Shown here in pieces: positions 24,427 through 37,298 of a stretch of 64,000 bases of DNA. Made by a program: the position numbers and the translations under genes. The notes under the pieces are model-generated. The model ran no database searches. It saw only the letters and a list, made by a program, of their open reading frames with translations, and was not told the DNA's origin. This DNA is from Viscum album (lineage: Eukaryota > Streptophyta > Magnoliopsida > Santalales > Viscaceae), in NCBI GenBank assembly GCA_963277665.1, contig OY728131.1:1389634688-1389698687 (forward strand), in the 5' to 3' direction. Within the stretch, counting starts at the first letter, position 1, and each line of letters starts with the position of its first letter.

Positions 24427-25420
24427 TTGATTCAACTAAATGAATGTTATTTATCACAAATGGTTGGTGAGAAAAACACGATTATGAATATGAAAATTGT
24501 ACGGGTGTTTGATGATGTCTTTCCGGAGGAATTGCTGGGTCTTCCACTAAATCGTGATGTTGATTTTTCAATAGAACTCGTACCGGGTGCTTTACCTATT
24601 TCAAAGACACCTTATAGAATGGCCCCAATTGAGTTGCAGTAATTGAAGAAGAAACTCCAAGAGAATCTTGATAAAGGATTCATACTCCCTAGTGCGTCTC
24701 CATGGGGAGCACATGTTCTATTTGTTATAAAGAAATATGGATCAATAAGACTCTACATTGATTATAGAGAACTTAACAAGATCACTATCAAGAACCAATA
24801 TCTTATCCCATGAATTGATGACTTATTTGACCAACTACAGAGAGCTCAATACTTTTCCAAGATTGATCTTTGTTCTCGGTATCATCAATTAAGGGTAAAA
24901 GGGAGGATATACCAAAAATAGCTTTCTGTGTAAGGTATGGACACTATGAATTTATAGTGATGGCATTTGGTCTTACTAATTCCCATGTTATCTTCATGGA
25001 TCTGATGAATAGAGTCTTTAGAGACTATCTTGATCAGTTTGTGGTACTCATTTTAGACGATATTCTTGTATATTCAAAGAAAAAGGAAGAACATGAAGAT
25101 CACTTGAGAATTATATTGAAGACCTTGAGAAAGGAGAAGCTTTATGCCACATTTACCAAGTGTGAGTTTTACCTTCAAAAAGTTTCATTTTTGGGTCACA
25201 TAATCTCAAAAGAGGGGATATCTGTGGATCCAGCAAAAACACAGGTTATCGAAAGATGGTCGAGACCAACAACAATAACGGAGATCCGAAGTTTTCTTGG
25301 TTTGTATGGATAATATCAACGTTTTGTGAAAGATTTTTCACGATTATCTAATCCAATCACCATGTTTACTCGAAAAGGAGTTAAGTTCGTGTGGATGGAG
25401 GAGTGTGAAGAGAATTTCAA
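24427..25420 (+). pseudogene. Element B reverse transcriptase (broken)
   Basis: It begins with the linker that leads into reverse transcriptase (VFPEELLGLP, then VPGALPISKTPYRMAP at 24580-24620). Then come [40 protein letters not shown], a frameshift near 24890, [15 protein letters not shown], and the catalytic box [10 protein letters not shown] with both Asp codons kept (25056-25061). [17 protein letters not shown] and RSFLGLYG of the thumb follow, and a stop precedes YQRFVKDFSRLSN. At least one frameshift and several stops prevent translation. Unlike element A, the catalytic Asp pair survives. Confidence 0.95.
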
Positions 25421-25429
25421 GGAGTTGAA

Positions 25430-25930
25430 AAGAAGGTTTGTCCAGTGCACCTATGCTCACCCTGCCTTGTAGTGGAGAAAGGTTTGTGATCTATAGTGAT
25501 GCATCCAAGAAGGGATTGGGGTGTGTTCTCATTCAAAATGATATGGTGATAGCTTATGCCTCACAACAGTTGAAAAAGCATGAGAAAAATTACCAAATTC
25601 ATGATTTGGAGTCAGCTACGGTAATCTTTGCATTAAATATTTGGAGGCATTATGTTTATGGTGAAGGGTGTGATATTTATACTGATCAGAAAAGTTTAAA
25701 GTATATTTCACACAAAAGGAGATGAATATGCACCAAAGAAGATGGTTGGAGCTGATTAAGGATTACGATTGCTCAATTCATTATCACCATGGGAAAGGAA
25801 ATAAGGTGGCAGATGCATTAAGTCGACAAGACCATGCTAGCTTATCCATGATGAGGATCTTAGAAGATCCAATATTTATGGATTTACAAAGGATGGATCT
25901 TGGAATTATAATGGAAGTGGAAAAATAATA
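25430..25930 (+). pseudogene. Element B RNase H domain (broken)
   Basis: After a frameshift near 25430 come [20 protein letters not shown], with the catalytic Asp at 25498-25500, then [18 protein letters not shown] with the Glu kept, and [11 protein letters not shown] short deletion/frameshift at about 25720 leads into [20 protein letters not shown] and KVADALSRQ. The order and motifs match Ty3/gypsy RNase H. Confidence 0.92.
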
Positions 25931-27220
25931 TCTTTCTCAAATGATTGTTCAACCATCTATACCTTTGAAGATTAAAGAGGCACAGAAAGAAGATGTAGAG
26001 TTACCAAAGATGGTGGGAAATGTTCCATAATTCAACCTTGATTGTGATGGGATAATAATGTTCATAAATCCGGTTTCTGTTCCTCCCATCCCAGAATTAA
26101 AGAAGGATCTGCTAGATGAGGCTCATAGTTCTTCATTCTCTATTCATCCTGGAAGCACGAAGATGTAGATGGACCTGAAAGAGTACTTCCAGTGGGATGG
26201 AATGAAAAGAGATGTTGCTGAATATGTATCTTGAGGCATGGTTTGTCAGCATGTTAAAGCTGAGAGACAGAAGTCTAAGGGGATATTACAACCATTACCC
26301 ATACCCGAATGGAAATGGGAAAACATCATTATTGACTTTGTCACTGGACTTCCTAAAAAATCCAAAGGCAATAATGTTATCTAGGTCTTAGTATATCGTC
26401 TTTCAATGTCTTCACACTTCATTGCTATTAGAGAGGATTACTATTTGGATATTCTTTCCGTGATATATGTAAAAAATGTGGTAATCTTACATGAAGTGAC
26501 ACTTTCCATTATATCTGATCGGGATCCGAGGTTTACCTCAATGTTCTGGCGAAGTCTTCTGTATACTCTGGATACAGAGTTGAGTTTCAGCACAACTTAT
26601 CATCCTCAGACAGATGGTCAGTCTGAGAGCACAATTCAAACTCTATAAGATATGTTAAGTGCATGCTCTATGGATTTTAAAGTTTGTTGGGATCAACACC
26701 TACCTTTGGTGGAATTTCTTATTATAATAGCTTTCACTCCAGTATTCATATGGCTCCTTATGAAGCTCTCTATGGAAAGAATTACAGGACTCCAACTCGA
26801 TGGGATGAAGTTGGGGAAAGAAAGATATTAGGACCTGATCTTGTAAATGAGATTGCAAAAAAGGTCAGATCTATTCAAAAACACATTAGAGAAGACCAGA
26901 GTCGACAAAAAGGTTATACAGACAACCGAAAAAAAGACCTAGAGTTTGAAGGGGGTGATAATGTGTTCTTACGAATATCTCCTTGGAATAGAGTAATGAG
27001 ATTTGGAACGAAGGGAAAGCTGATCCCTAGGTATATTGGTCCTTTCGAAATACTGGATCGTGTTGAGAAGGTAGTTTACCGATTGTCTCTTCCACCGAAT
27101 CTCTCTCAAGTTCATGATGTGTTCCATGTGTCTCTCCTAAGAAATTACATACCTGATCCTTCACATGTACTAATCTCAAAAGTTGTACCGCTGGAGAATG
27201 ATATTTCTTATAAAGAATAG
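25931..27220 (+). pseudogene. Element B integrase (broken)
   Basis: The zinc-binding N-terminal part is partly visible (SIHPGSTKM, EYFQWDGMKRDV, CQHVKAERQKSKG). The core keeps all three acidic residues: Asp in IIIDFVTGLP (26334-26336), Asp in SDRDPRFTS (26517-26519) and Glu in DGQSEST (26625-26627), the last two 36 residues apart. A frameshift lies between 26648 and 26690. The C-terminal domain follows in another frame with MAPYEALYGK, RYIGPFEILDRV and VHDVFHVSLLRNYIPDPSHV. Stops occur in the N-terminal part and after TIQTL. Confidence 0.95.
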
Positions 27221-27376
27221 CCGATAGAGATTCTGGATCATAGAAAAAAAGTTCTACGAAACAAGACCACTCGATTGGTTAAAGTTTTATGGAGGAACCA
27301 CCAATTAGAAGAAGCTACATGGGAACTTGAGGATATGATGAGGTTGATGTATCCTCATTTGTTTGTTATGAAGTGA
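27221..27376 (+). pseudogene. Element B chromodomain-like C-terminal tail
   Basis: After one stop codon the integrase frame continues with PIEILDHRKKVLRN, LVKVLWRNHQLEEATWE and YPHLF, and ends at the TGA 27374-27376. This matches the tail on integrase of plant Tekay/Del-type chromoviruses, thought to guide insertion to particular chromatin. Element A has a decayed counterpart. Confidence 0.75.
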
Positions 27377-27402
27377 TGAATTTAGAGGGTGAAACTCTTT
27401 TT

Positions 27403-27415
27403 ATGGGGGGTAGAA
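27403..27415 (+). other. Element B polypurine tract
   Basis: A run of six G followed by TAGAA directly before the 3' LTR's TG, about 27 bp after the pol stop codon. Confidence 0.85.
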
Positions 27416-30400
27416 TGTTACACAAAGAGATTTTATGAGAGTTTTTTATATTTCATATGTTATACGCAAAGGAATCTTTCACTGCACACAACACTAGCTT
27501 GGATTTCGTTACACGTAATCGCAACCTTCCTCAATATCATGTGTAGTATTTAATACAGAGTTTCACTAAATAACGAAATATTATTATAATATTATAAACT
27601 GTTCGTTATTAATAGTATTAACTTAATTATTAATTTTATAACATTAAAATTCATCTTACACATTTTCTAGAATGAGGTATGAATAAAAAATCAGTTTTTT
27701 GGATAAAAGAAGTATTTTTAAAAAAATGCAGTTTTACCGCCAGTTGATGGCACACCCATTTTAAATCTAGTTTTGACCTGTTTATAAGTTTAATTTTACA
27801 AAAAAAATTCTTCTTTGGAATCAGGAAATAAAAATTTACTTTGGATAAATTTTTGGTATTATTCTTGTAACTTTCATATTTTGATGAATAGTAAAAACAC
27901 GCTATATTTTAATTAAAAACATTGTTTTTCATCGAGATAATTTATATGGTAAAATTATAATGATAAATGTTTTTTAAATATAAATATAATATATTTTTAC
28001 CATTTAATATAATGTATGCCTGTAGCATTAATTTTACATTGAATTCGCAGGAAAAAACATTTCAATCTTTGGCAATGTTTTATCATTTAAAATTCGTTTG
28101 CTTAACAACGGAATTATATTTATATTAATTAATACAAATTTTGTGTTTTTAATTTGGAAAAATGGATTCCATATTTTGAATCAGTGGGTCCAAATTATAT
28201 TAATAGGTTACTTTTAATTTTTTGAATAGTAACTATTGTAATCTTTATTTACTGCGGTTAAAGGTAAATAGGGTAATTCAAGGTTAAAAGAATATTATAA
28301 TAATTCAAAATTACCTTGAAACATGTCCTAACCTTATTGGATGAGTATTGTCCGACCATGGGCATACTTGGGCCGATTTTGGGACCCCATTGAGCAACTT
28401 GGTAGTGATAATGACAATTTGGATTAATAAATTTAATGTAAAGACAAAATTGACATTAACAAAAAAATCTTTTAGCAAATAATTTATATATGGGGTTATA
28501 TAAATTATATTTTAGACTATAAATATTCATTATAAGGATAAAAATATTTCCTACATGATGATATTTTTTTAATAATTTTTATACATCAAATAAATTAAAT
28601 TATTTATGACACAGTAATGATGCAGGATTTACCTCATTAATAAATGATTTAAATAAATAAGATTATAATGATTAAAATATTTTCCAAAACATGTCCAATT
28701 ATTATTGGATGATTTCATATCGACCATGAGTCATATTATCTTCATATTTAATGATTTTTTAACCTTTCGAAACTGAATATAAGTTTATAATAAAATAATA
28801 TTTTCACACATTTCAATGGTTCCCCTCTCCTCCCTTATAAAAGGGCACCTCCTCCCTCACCTCCTCACACCACATTGATCTTTCAAGATCGGCCAAACCC
28901 TACAAATATATCTTCTACACTTCCATAGAAACATCCTATGTGTCATTGTCTACTTCAAAGACCAAACATAGTGCCCTAAGAGGAGGTTTCAAAGAGGCGT
29001 GTCGAAGAAGAGGTAATATTTGATACCAGTTCATTCAACATTATTTATTCTTCTACTTCTTCTTATTTAGTTATTTAATTATGAAGTAATAAAATCAATA
29101 TCACTCATAGACTGATATGTTATTATAAATATGAAACAATCCTATTTCACATTCTATCCATCCTACGAAAAATGAAATCACCACGTGTGCGTACGTACGA
29201 AATACCATCTCCACACCGTGGTGTAATCTGTTTTCCACCACCACCTTACTTGGATGGGTATAATGGTGTATATAATAACTATATATGATTATTGTCAAGT
29301 TATATTGATTCTGAAATATTATAAATACACTTCAATTCAATTACACGATCATGGGTACGATATCATTACTCGTGCGTACATACAGAATACCGTCTCCACG
29401 ATGTGATGCGACTCGTTCTACATCATCTTCATTGAATAATTAATATATAAATGAATTTACTGAATAAATATGATATATATTACACTAATACTATTCTGTA
29501 AATGAGGTATCTATAACCTAAAAATAATAATAAGAATTTATTCGACAAAACACACATAAGAACAGAAAGCAATAAACACCTGAATAATATGTAGCAAGGA
29601 AATATTACTAATAAGAAGATAAGAATATGACCATATATGATATCATAACAATGAGTATGATTCTGGAATAAGTCAATGACATATTTAAATCATTATACAA
29701 GATGTTCAGACATGTACAAAGCATATCAGACCTAAGGTAAGGGAAAATCTCATAATCTCAATTTTTATTCGAGATTGTTTATACATCAGAATTTACTGGG
29801 GAATATTTATCATCTAAATCCATGTTTCCTCACTATGTAATATTATTTGAATCCTCCTACAATTTTTTAAATCCAATTTTACCCTTCAGTGAGTTTTTAG
29901 TAAATGATATGAAAGAAATCTTTTTCAGTTTTTCGTACGAGGTACTTTTTGACTTTTCCAGCCAAAGTATGAGAAGAATTTTTTTTAACTTATATGGAAT
30001 GAATTTATTTTTAGAACATTATTTCCATGAATCTTCATTTTCAAGTTTTCATTTTTATTTTTAATCAACTTATTTTATTTTAAAATTATATTACATGTTA
30101 AGAAAGGAAATTGTTTTTGAAGTAGAAAGGATATTTTCCTCAAGTATGGTGTTCATGTGTTTTATCAAAATTATTTCCCATATAAGATAATATAGGGTTA
30201 TTTTTCTATCCCTATTTTTACATTTTTTGATTATGTTATGATGAAATTTTTTTTATGATGTCCTTTTCTATTATATGGATTGTGTTATTATGGCATGATG
30301 ATTAAGAATCCCATTTTTATTACATGGGTTATGATATGATGTATGATTTATGATTTTGTGACCCACATAAGAATGGTTTCATTATAAGTGGTGTGGAACA

Positions 30401-31015
30401 TATATCTCCCTCCAATGCATTGGGTAATTATTTATATCTCATGAGATAGAAATGGTTGGAATGACAGGTTAATCTAGTTCAGTGAAACTGGACTTGAACA
30501 AGGAGTGAACTCGGTTCAGAAATGGACTTTTGCCACTAAGATAGTCTTGGAAATGAGTCTTGAATACTAATAAATGATTCTATATGATTATGTGTGTATT
30601 CCACAATGTTTCAGGTATTATGTTAATATTATTTGGATTACATTTCAATATTATGATTGATCCCATGTCATGATATTATGATCTCTTTTGCATGACAAGA
30701 TTTTTGAAATGTAATGTTCATGATATGATTGATATTTCTTTGGTTTACCCTTACTGAGAATTTTAGCTCGCCCTTTTGTATTTTTTATTTTCCTCGTGTC
30801 TGGAAGAAGGGTATTATGTACAATATGCCAAAACGGACTCTAGAAATGATGAAATAAATGTGAGACAATGTAGATGATTTATGAAGCATTTGTTTATGTT
30901 TCCCATATTCTAATGACAGTATACCTATACAGTCCTTTCAGGGTTTTGTTAAATGTTGTAATAAGTATGATTTAATTATGAAGTAATAACAATTTATGTA
31001 AAGTATGGGTCATTA
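27416..31015 (+). repeat. Element B 3' LTR
   Basis: A 3600-bp uninterrupted LTR beginning TGTTACAC. Its right end aligns with GGGTCGTCA of the other LTR but reads GGGTCATTA, so the terminal CA is lost by a point change. It holds a TATA box at 28836-28843 and the paired GTACGTAC motif at 29189 and 29374. It serves as the empty-site reference for the insertion of element A. Confidence 0.92.
28836..28843 (+). promoter_or_regulatory. TATA box of element B 3' LTR
   Basis: TATAAAAG in CCCTTATAAAAGGGC, the counterpart of 20493-20500. It would direct transcripts out into the flanking DNA to the right. Confidence 0.5.
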
Positions 31016-31853
31016 AACTATATACTCTGGTATATAACCTTTTATGGAATAATTAATCATGTAGGTGAAGTCACTGATGGGAGAGTAGTCATCTGGTAAA
31101 ACATGGAAATCCATAAAATAATATTTATAACTCTGAATAATTATGATATTATCAACTGATAGTAAAAAATCTACGGTTATAATGTTTGATCTATTGAAAG
31201 TGGTAATGATGTAACTGCAGGTTCTATAAACCCAAGTTGAGTGATTCATTTTTATTACCATATCTTGTATATAGATATTTTTGATTTATTTTATCCTTCC
31301 ATAGAATTTTTATTACTTATACATAAGATAACAATATGGAAAATATAATTTCTAGATGGTCCATTTTTATTGTATATAGTTTCAAATAGTAATTTGTAAT
31401 GGTAATCCATAAAAAATTACCTATAGTAGATAATTTCACAATAATTTTTTTCAATTATGGTCATATATATCACTAATATTCATTTTTTATGTAATGTGAG
31501 TTCAACATAAAAGAAAACAAAAATAATATTTGTGATGGAATTAACTATCTATCAATAAAAATATTTATAAAAAAAATTATTTTCTTTGAAAAAGTGTACT
31601 TGTGGTGGAATTAATTATTCATCACAAAAACATATAAAAATACAATTAAATAATATATATATTACATTGAAATTATAAATCATGGACTTTTAATGAAAAA
31701 AATGTTTTCCAATAAAATATTTTAATGTCGTAGTGGAAGAGGGTATCAAATAAATTGTAAGATGGATAGAACTTAATCCCTAAACTACTAAAAATTCATC
31801 TCATGTAATATATAGAAAAACATGACATAAGTTACCTCGATTTGATGTATGAA
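31016..31853. other. AT-rich DNA between element B and a tandem duplication
   Basis: No gene seen. A minus-strand frame at 31013-31261 starts outside the LTR and has no recognisable motif. GGTATA at 31029-31034 resembles the bases before B's left end (7736-7741) but lies 13 bp from the LTR, so it is only a possible displaced duplication. Confidence 0.4.
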
Positions 31854-32187
31854 TTATAACTTTTCAATAAGATACAATGAATCACATCCCCATGAATGAA
31901 TAAGTTTAGTCATATTGCAAAACCAAATAAATATCTGATATACCTTTTACATTTGAAAAAAAATCATTGTAATGGAAATTATTTTCCATATAACGAAAAT
32001 AGATTAATATTACTTGAAAATTATAACTTTTCAATAAGATACAATGAATCAAATCCCCATGAATGTATATGTTTATTCATATTGAAAACCAAATAAATAT
32101 CTGATACACATTTTACATTTGAAAAAAAATCATAGTAATGGAAATTATTTTCCATATAACAAAAATAGATTATTATTCCTGGATGTT
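31854..32187. repeat. 167-bp tandem duplication
   Basis: Two adjacent copies, 31854-32020 and about 32021-32187, with the same order of motifs (TTATAACTTTTCAATAAGAT, then CAAATAAATATCTGATA, then GGAAATTATTTTCCATATAA). They differ at a modest number of positions and by one-base indels, so the duplication is younger than most repeats here. Confidence 0.92.
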
Positions 32188-32999
32188 ACATCATATTAAA
32201 TAAATATTCAGAATATTAAAAAAACATACTCAAGGACCCCAATATTTTAGTGTATTTGGGAACATAGAAAACAATCTTCTAGAATGATGAACAATATGAA
32301 ACATCTCACTAAAAGGTTTTACACATTAGTAATTCGACATAAAACCTTTGTTCATAATATGGGGAAAGGAAACATATGAATTGGGGAGATCTAATGACCA
32401 ATAAGGGAATATAAAGGAAATGAAAAATAATAACATAAACATTAGGGTATTAGAACATGAGAATAATAGTGGATGATCATACCCTACAAATAAAAGATCA
32501 TAATCTTGAGACATGGAATAAATATTGGCCTTACCTAATCTATTAATCATAAGATAAACAAGAACATGAACAATGTGATCATATCATAGGTATAAGCCAT
32601 CGACTTTTGGAATACTCATAATAATTAAAAATATCCAATATAAGTCAAGGATCATTGTAAAAACATATAAGGGCACATAATAGGGACTACACCTATTAGG
32701 TAGGACACACCTTTGTCCCCTGTCAGAGCTCCTTCCTGATATGAGATCAGGTTCCCCTATCTTCACATAATGGATATGCTTTTATCATTTTCCCATAATG
32801 GATTGGAATGAACCTATTTCCTATTATATAAAATTTCCATCAATATGTTTTCCATAATTATATCATGAGATATAAATCAGTATCCAATTTATTTGAGAGA
32901 AATATAAGTCCCAATCCTCATGTAATAAACATATACATATATGGGCCACAAGATAATAAAACATGAATCCTATCATGACCCAGAAAAATAGATTAGTTT
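32188..32999. other. AT-rich DNA, possibly the outer part of block E
   Basis: No gene recognised. On the minus strand parts of 32200-33000 loosely resemble the U5 side of element B's LTR (a stretch like TTTATATCTCATGA). The LTR-like block to the right may therefore start here, but no end can be fixed. Confidence 0.3.
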
Positions 33000-35900
33000 C
33001 ATAAAAATATTATCATAACCAATGAAATGAAATTGGTATCATAAACATTTCATTATATCATTACCTATAGAAAATATATTCACATCATACTCATTTCATC
33101 AAATAATAATCCATGAAAAGAAGCGGTTTTCAAAGAAATATATCCTATCGAAGTTAACTGGGTGTTATCAAAATCATTATAATAAAACATAAACAATTCT
33201 AAAAATAATATGAATGTAAATCAAGGATAATATCCCTAATAAATAATAAACTATACAAAATTATTTAAGCTTAGATGGACAATTATTTTAAAAGATCACA
33301 TGGAACATTTACTAATAAATATCCCTTCATTAAAAATCATTTTCATAAAACAATTTAAAAAATCTTTTTTTCATAAAGAAAGATTTAAATTTTTATTTTA
33401 AAAAATTATTAATGAAAATACATTTTCCACTTTCAAAACCCCTTTTTAAAACATAAATAATTTTAAATAATTTTATTTTTTAAAAACGTATACGGAATGC
33501 TTAGGAATATTTATTATACCTTTCTCTCTAAAAACACTATAATATCCCATAAAGAATGCCTGAAAACATTTTAAAAAACAATTTTCTTGGAACATACTTT
33601 GAAAACATAAAAATAAGTTCGGAAATCATTTTTAAACACCTTTTATAGATATTGTATTTTGAATATTATTAGGAAATATTGAAATAATTGAAATAATTTA
33701 CTATAAAAGTGAACAATTCAATTTATATAAATGAATATTTGAGAAACAATTTTTAACCATAATTTTTTAAAAAAATTATCTATGAAAACCACTTTAAAAT
33801 AAAATAATTTATTAGTGTGAGGTAAAAAATTTCTTTTTAAAACATCCTTATATACATAAAATGTATTCTTTAGTGAAATGGTATTCATGATGGCGGGAAA
33901 GGCCATATATTCGGAAAATTTATTTTATACATTAAAATGTATTGAATAGTTCCATGATCAGAAAAAAATAATAATATTCCATTTAAAACCATTTTATAAA
34001 AAGGAAAACCATGGTTATAATTTCCCTTTCAATGTCATAGTATAAAAGTAAAAAAAATTCCAAAACAAAATTTCAAAAAAATACTGATTTCCAAAGGAAG
34101 AATAAAAAATTAATGATGTTCATAAAAACATTTTATTAATTGTCATAATTTAAAAAGAGTATTGAAATGGTTTTAACATATGAATATATCCTGGATAAAC
34201 ATAATATAACAAAATTAATGGGTTATCTTGAGATATAGATCATAATATTTAATATATGGAAGAATAATCATAAAACATCTAGAAAAATGATGAGATTATA
34301 TCAATAATTGTTACCACTTTGGTAACATTCAATAAAAATTATAATTAAATAATAAAATTAACTTATGATTAAAATGTAATTAAAATTATAATATTCATGA
34401 TATATTATATAAACTGGTAATATATACACCTCATATAAAAATACTTGTTCATAATATGGCATTTATCTCAAAAAGGGATAATTGAGACAAAACTACCTTA
34501 CCAATTTGGTAACTATTGAACTATAATACCCATGTTAAAGAACATAAATTGGATATGTAAATACCCCTTAATATAATTATAATAATCATATAATACATTT
34601 TTCATTTCAATATACACCACATAAATGAAATGACTACTGAATAAGGCATAAGTCTCATAGAAATAAAAGTGAGATGAGAAAACACTTACTACATGCGTAA
34701 CATTAGAATCATGAACCCCCTCAAAGAATAAAATAAATTAAATATATAAATATAATTAGATAAATGAATTTAATGATATTAAATTTAATATTAAAGTATA
34801 TATACCATAGAAAAGCAATGGTGGTGAATATAGTTTGTATCTCACAGAATAAAAGTGAGATGAAATTTGCTTACCATATGTCGTGACTTTCATTATACAC
34901 ATTAAAAACCCATGTATTATAAATATATGTATATTTATAATATAACAAAAAACCATATTTCAATATATAATATTATATATTATTAAATTATGACTTTATA
35001 TGAATTATTGATTATTAATCCCATGTTAATGTAATGTTTATTGTAATAATTGCTTTTCTTATCATACATGTTTGGACATGTTATTCTTGATCCTCATAAT
35101 TAGATAATGATTTAAATATTTTAAGAATCTAAATAATTGTGTATATATCATATATATTAATTATATAAATATATCTAATAATATATAAAACATAGAAATA
35201 TGAGATCGAATACACCGTTCATGGAGATGGTAGGCTATCTATAAACATGAACGTCGTTTCCATATTAATATCGTATTGTATGAATGAAGGTAAATGAAAT
35301 AGTATAATAATAACGGAATAAAAAAATGTCATATATATAATAAATTTTTACTAAAAACATTATTAATACATTCCATTAAATGCCTTATTGAATCACATCA
35401 ATTTGAGGAGTAAGTAATCCACACGCCCCCAAAAAAAGGTATCATATTTACAAAAAAAGTGAATGAATGAAAGAATAATTTATATATTAATTAAATAAGA
35501 AGAAATAAATCATAAATACCACATATATATTATTAAAATATTGTTTCCATCATAGTTACCAACCATGAGAGGTGGTAAAGGAAGAAGAAATATCATCCTT
35601 TCGTGAGGCAGTACCGTACACCAAAATGGTATCTTATTTTCCCCATTTGATTGAATTGTGTATATGTGTAGGAATAAACATTATAATAAAAATATATATC
35701 TATATTGGGGACATGGTGGTTATAATATAATAATTTATTAATAATATTTTAGGCTATGGGGAAAGAAAATAAATCAGCAGACATTGTGGGAGAATTTCAC
35801 AACTTCTTTGGGTAACTCCTTTTTGTTTACACCAAAGCGCGTCCTTTCGTAGATTTATTCCAACATAGAATATTTTATTATGTATTTAGGTATGTTGGGA

Positions 35901-37040
35901 GATTTTTTTGGTAGGGTTATGATAAGATAAATAGGATTGAGATTTATGATGAAATGAGGTGGGTGAGTTCCCTTTTATACAGGATGAATAGGGGAATTCA
36001 TGTAAATATATAAAGGTAAATGTCATTGAGAGGTCTCCCTTTTATCATGGGCACCAAAAAAAATCTGAATTATATCTAATAAAGGAATATTTCGATATAT
36101 TACTAGGAAATGTATTTTTGAAATATTTCATGACAATTTGACCCATTAAAATAAAATTTCAGCTATTAGGTAAACTTATTTTTTTCCTTAATCAATTTAA
36201 TTAATATTAATTAAATTGAGTAAAATTGTTAGTAAAAAAATAATTTTTCCTTATTATAAATTTTTATTTTTTATGATTAAATATATTGAATCCATTTTTC
36301 CAAATTATATTCTCAAAAGTTTCATAAATTAAATTAAAATTAATCCCATATATTGGTTGAGACAACGAGTTTTTAAAGTGAAAGGCACCAAAAGTTGAAA
36401 ATGTTTTATATCAATTTTCAATGAGAAATCGGTTACAAATATAAAAATTGGAATAATTTATGTATAATTTAAATTAAAATTTTTTAAAACAAAATTAAAA
36501 TATAATTTATCTATGTTAATAAATATTGTAGAAACACATTTTAGAATTAAAATTAACAGTTTTTCACTACTCCTCAAAAAAGTAAGCATCTAAAAAACAC
36601 CCAAAAAATTTTCCAAAGTAAATTTTGATATTATGAGATAAAATATTATTTTGTATTTTCAAATAATAAGTTGAAATGTTTAAAAAAAATTATATTTATA
36701 ATCGTTTCTACATTATAATATAGTAAAATAAACTTTTAGAAGAATCTATTTTCTATTCATAAAATTGGATTTATCATTATCTTATAACTATAAAATATTT
36801 TGGAAGTGTATAAAATATATTTATTGAATATATAAAAAATAAATTTCATATTATCATTCCCCAAAAGATATTTTTAATTTATTGTGATATTTTATTGACA
36901 TAGAGAAATAATTTTCAATGGAAAAATGTTTATCTTTTTCGTGTAGTTTTTATATTAATGAATACAGATTGATAAATAGTAAATCATTTAATATATGTGT
37001 AAATAATATTTTAATAACATAGTAAATAAAATTCGTAACA
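33000..37040 (-). repeat. Block E: diverged LTR, solo or fragment
   Basis: The right two thirds align by eye with the left LTR of element C in the same order. For example 35886-36060 matches 40060-40210, and the GAATCCATTTTTCCAAATT region near 36290 matches one near 40480. On the minus strand it starts TGTTACGAATTTT (CA at 37039-37040), like the LTR start of element B (TGTTACAC). It has a TATA box at 35972-35979. No pol remnant sits beside it, so it is probably a solo LTR or a truncated copy. The left boundary is uncertain. Confidence 0.5.
35972..35979 (-). promoter_or_regulatory. TATA box in block E
   Basis: On the minus strand this is TATAAAAG within GTATAAAAGGGAACTC, closely like element B's box and its downstream bases. 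It supports reading block E as a leftward-oriented LTR. Confidence 0.5.
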
Positions 37041-37298
37041 TCCATACTAATGTATAGGTTGTATCTATAATATTATTTTAATAATACTCCTAATAGTATC
37101 ATGTAGTTCAGTAAAACATGACCTTGAATGAAGGTAAACTTTCTAAAGTGACTTTTTACTTTGTGTTATAAAATAATAACATATAGTTTCATTTACCTTA
37201 AGATAACATAAGTATGACATGTATCATAGTCTCATCTTTGTGTTTTGTATAAATAAATCCACACTAATTTATTTTAAATAATAGAATATATATTTTAG

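Larger units (their letters stand above)
7742..31015 (+). mobile_element. Element B: Ty3/gypsy LTR retrotransposon (chromovirus, Tekay/Del-like), interrupted by element A
   Basis: A full-length but dead LTR retrotransposon. It has a 5' LTR (7742-8464 plus 19799-22674), an initiator-Met-tRNA primer site, gag, protease, reverse transcriptase, RNase H, integrase and a chromodomain-like tail in that order, a polypurine tract and a 3' LTR (27416-31015). The gene order (integrase after RNase H) marks it as Ty3/gypsy. The long LTRs and the tail after integrase suggest the plant Tekay/Del chromovirus group; that lineage call is an inference. Without element A and one copy of its target duplication it would be about 11.9 kb. 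The coding region moves through all three frames and has many stops. The two LTRs differ at many positions, so the insertion is old. Confidence 0.9.

Noticed and set aside
7737..31034. A target duplication for element B (GTATA or GGTATA at both ends)
   Set aside because: GGTATA before the left LTR reappears only 13 bp beyond the right LTR end, not next to it. It may be coincidence or later change, so it is not called.
31013..31261. 82-codon minus-strand frame at the right edge of element B
   Set aside because: It touches the LTR end, has no motif and lies in AT-rich DNA.
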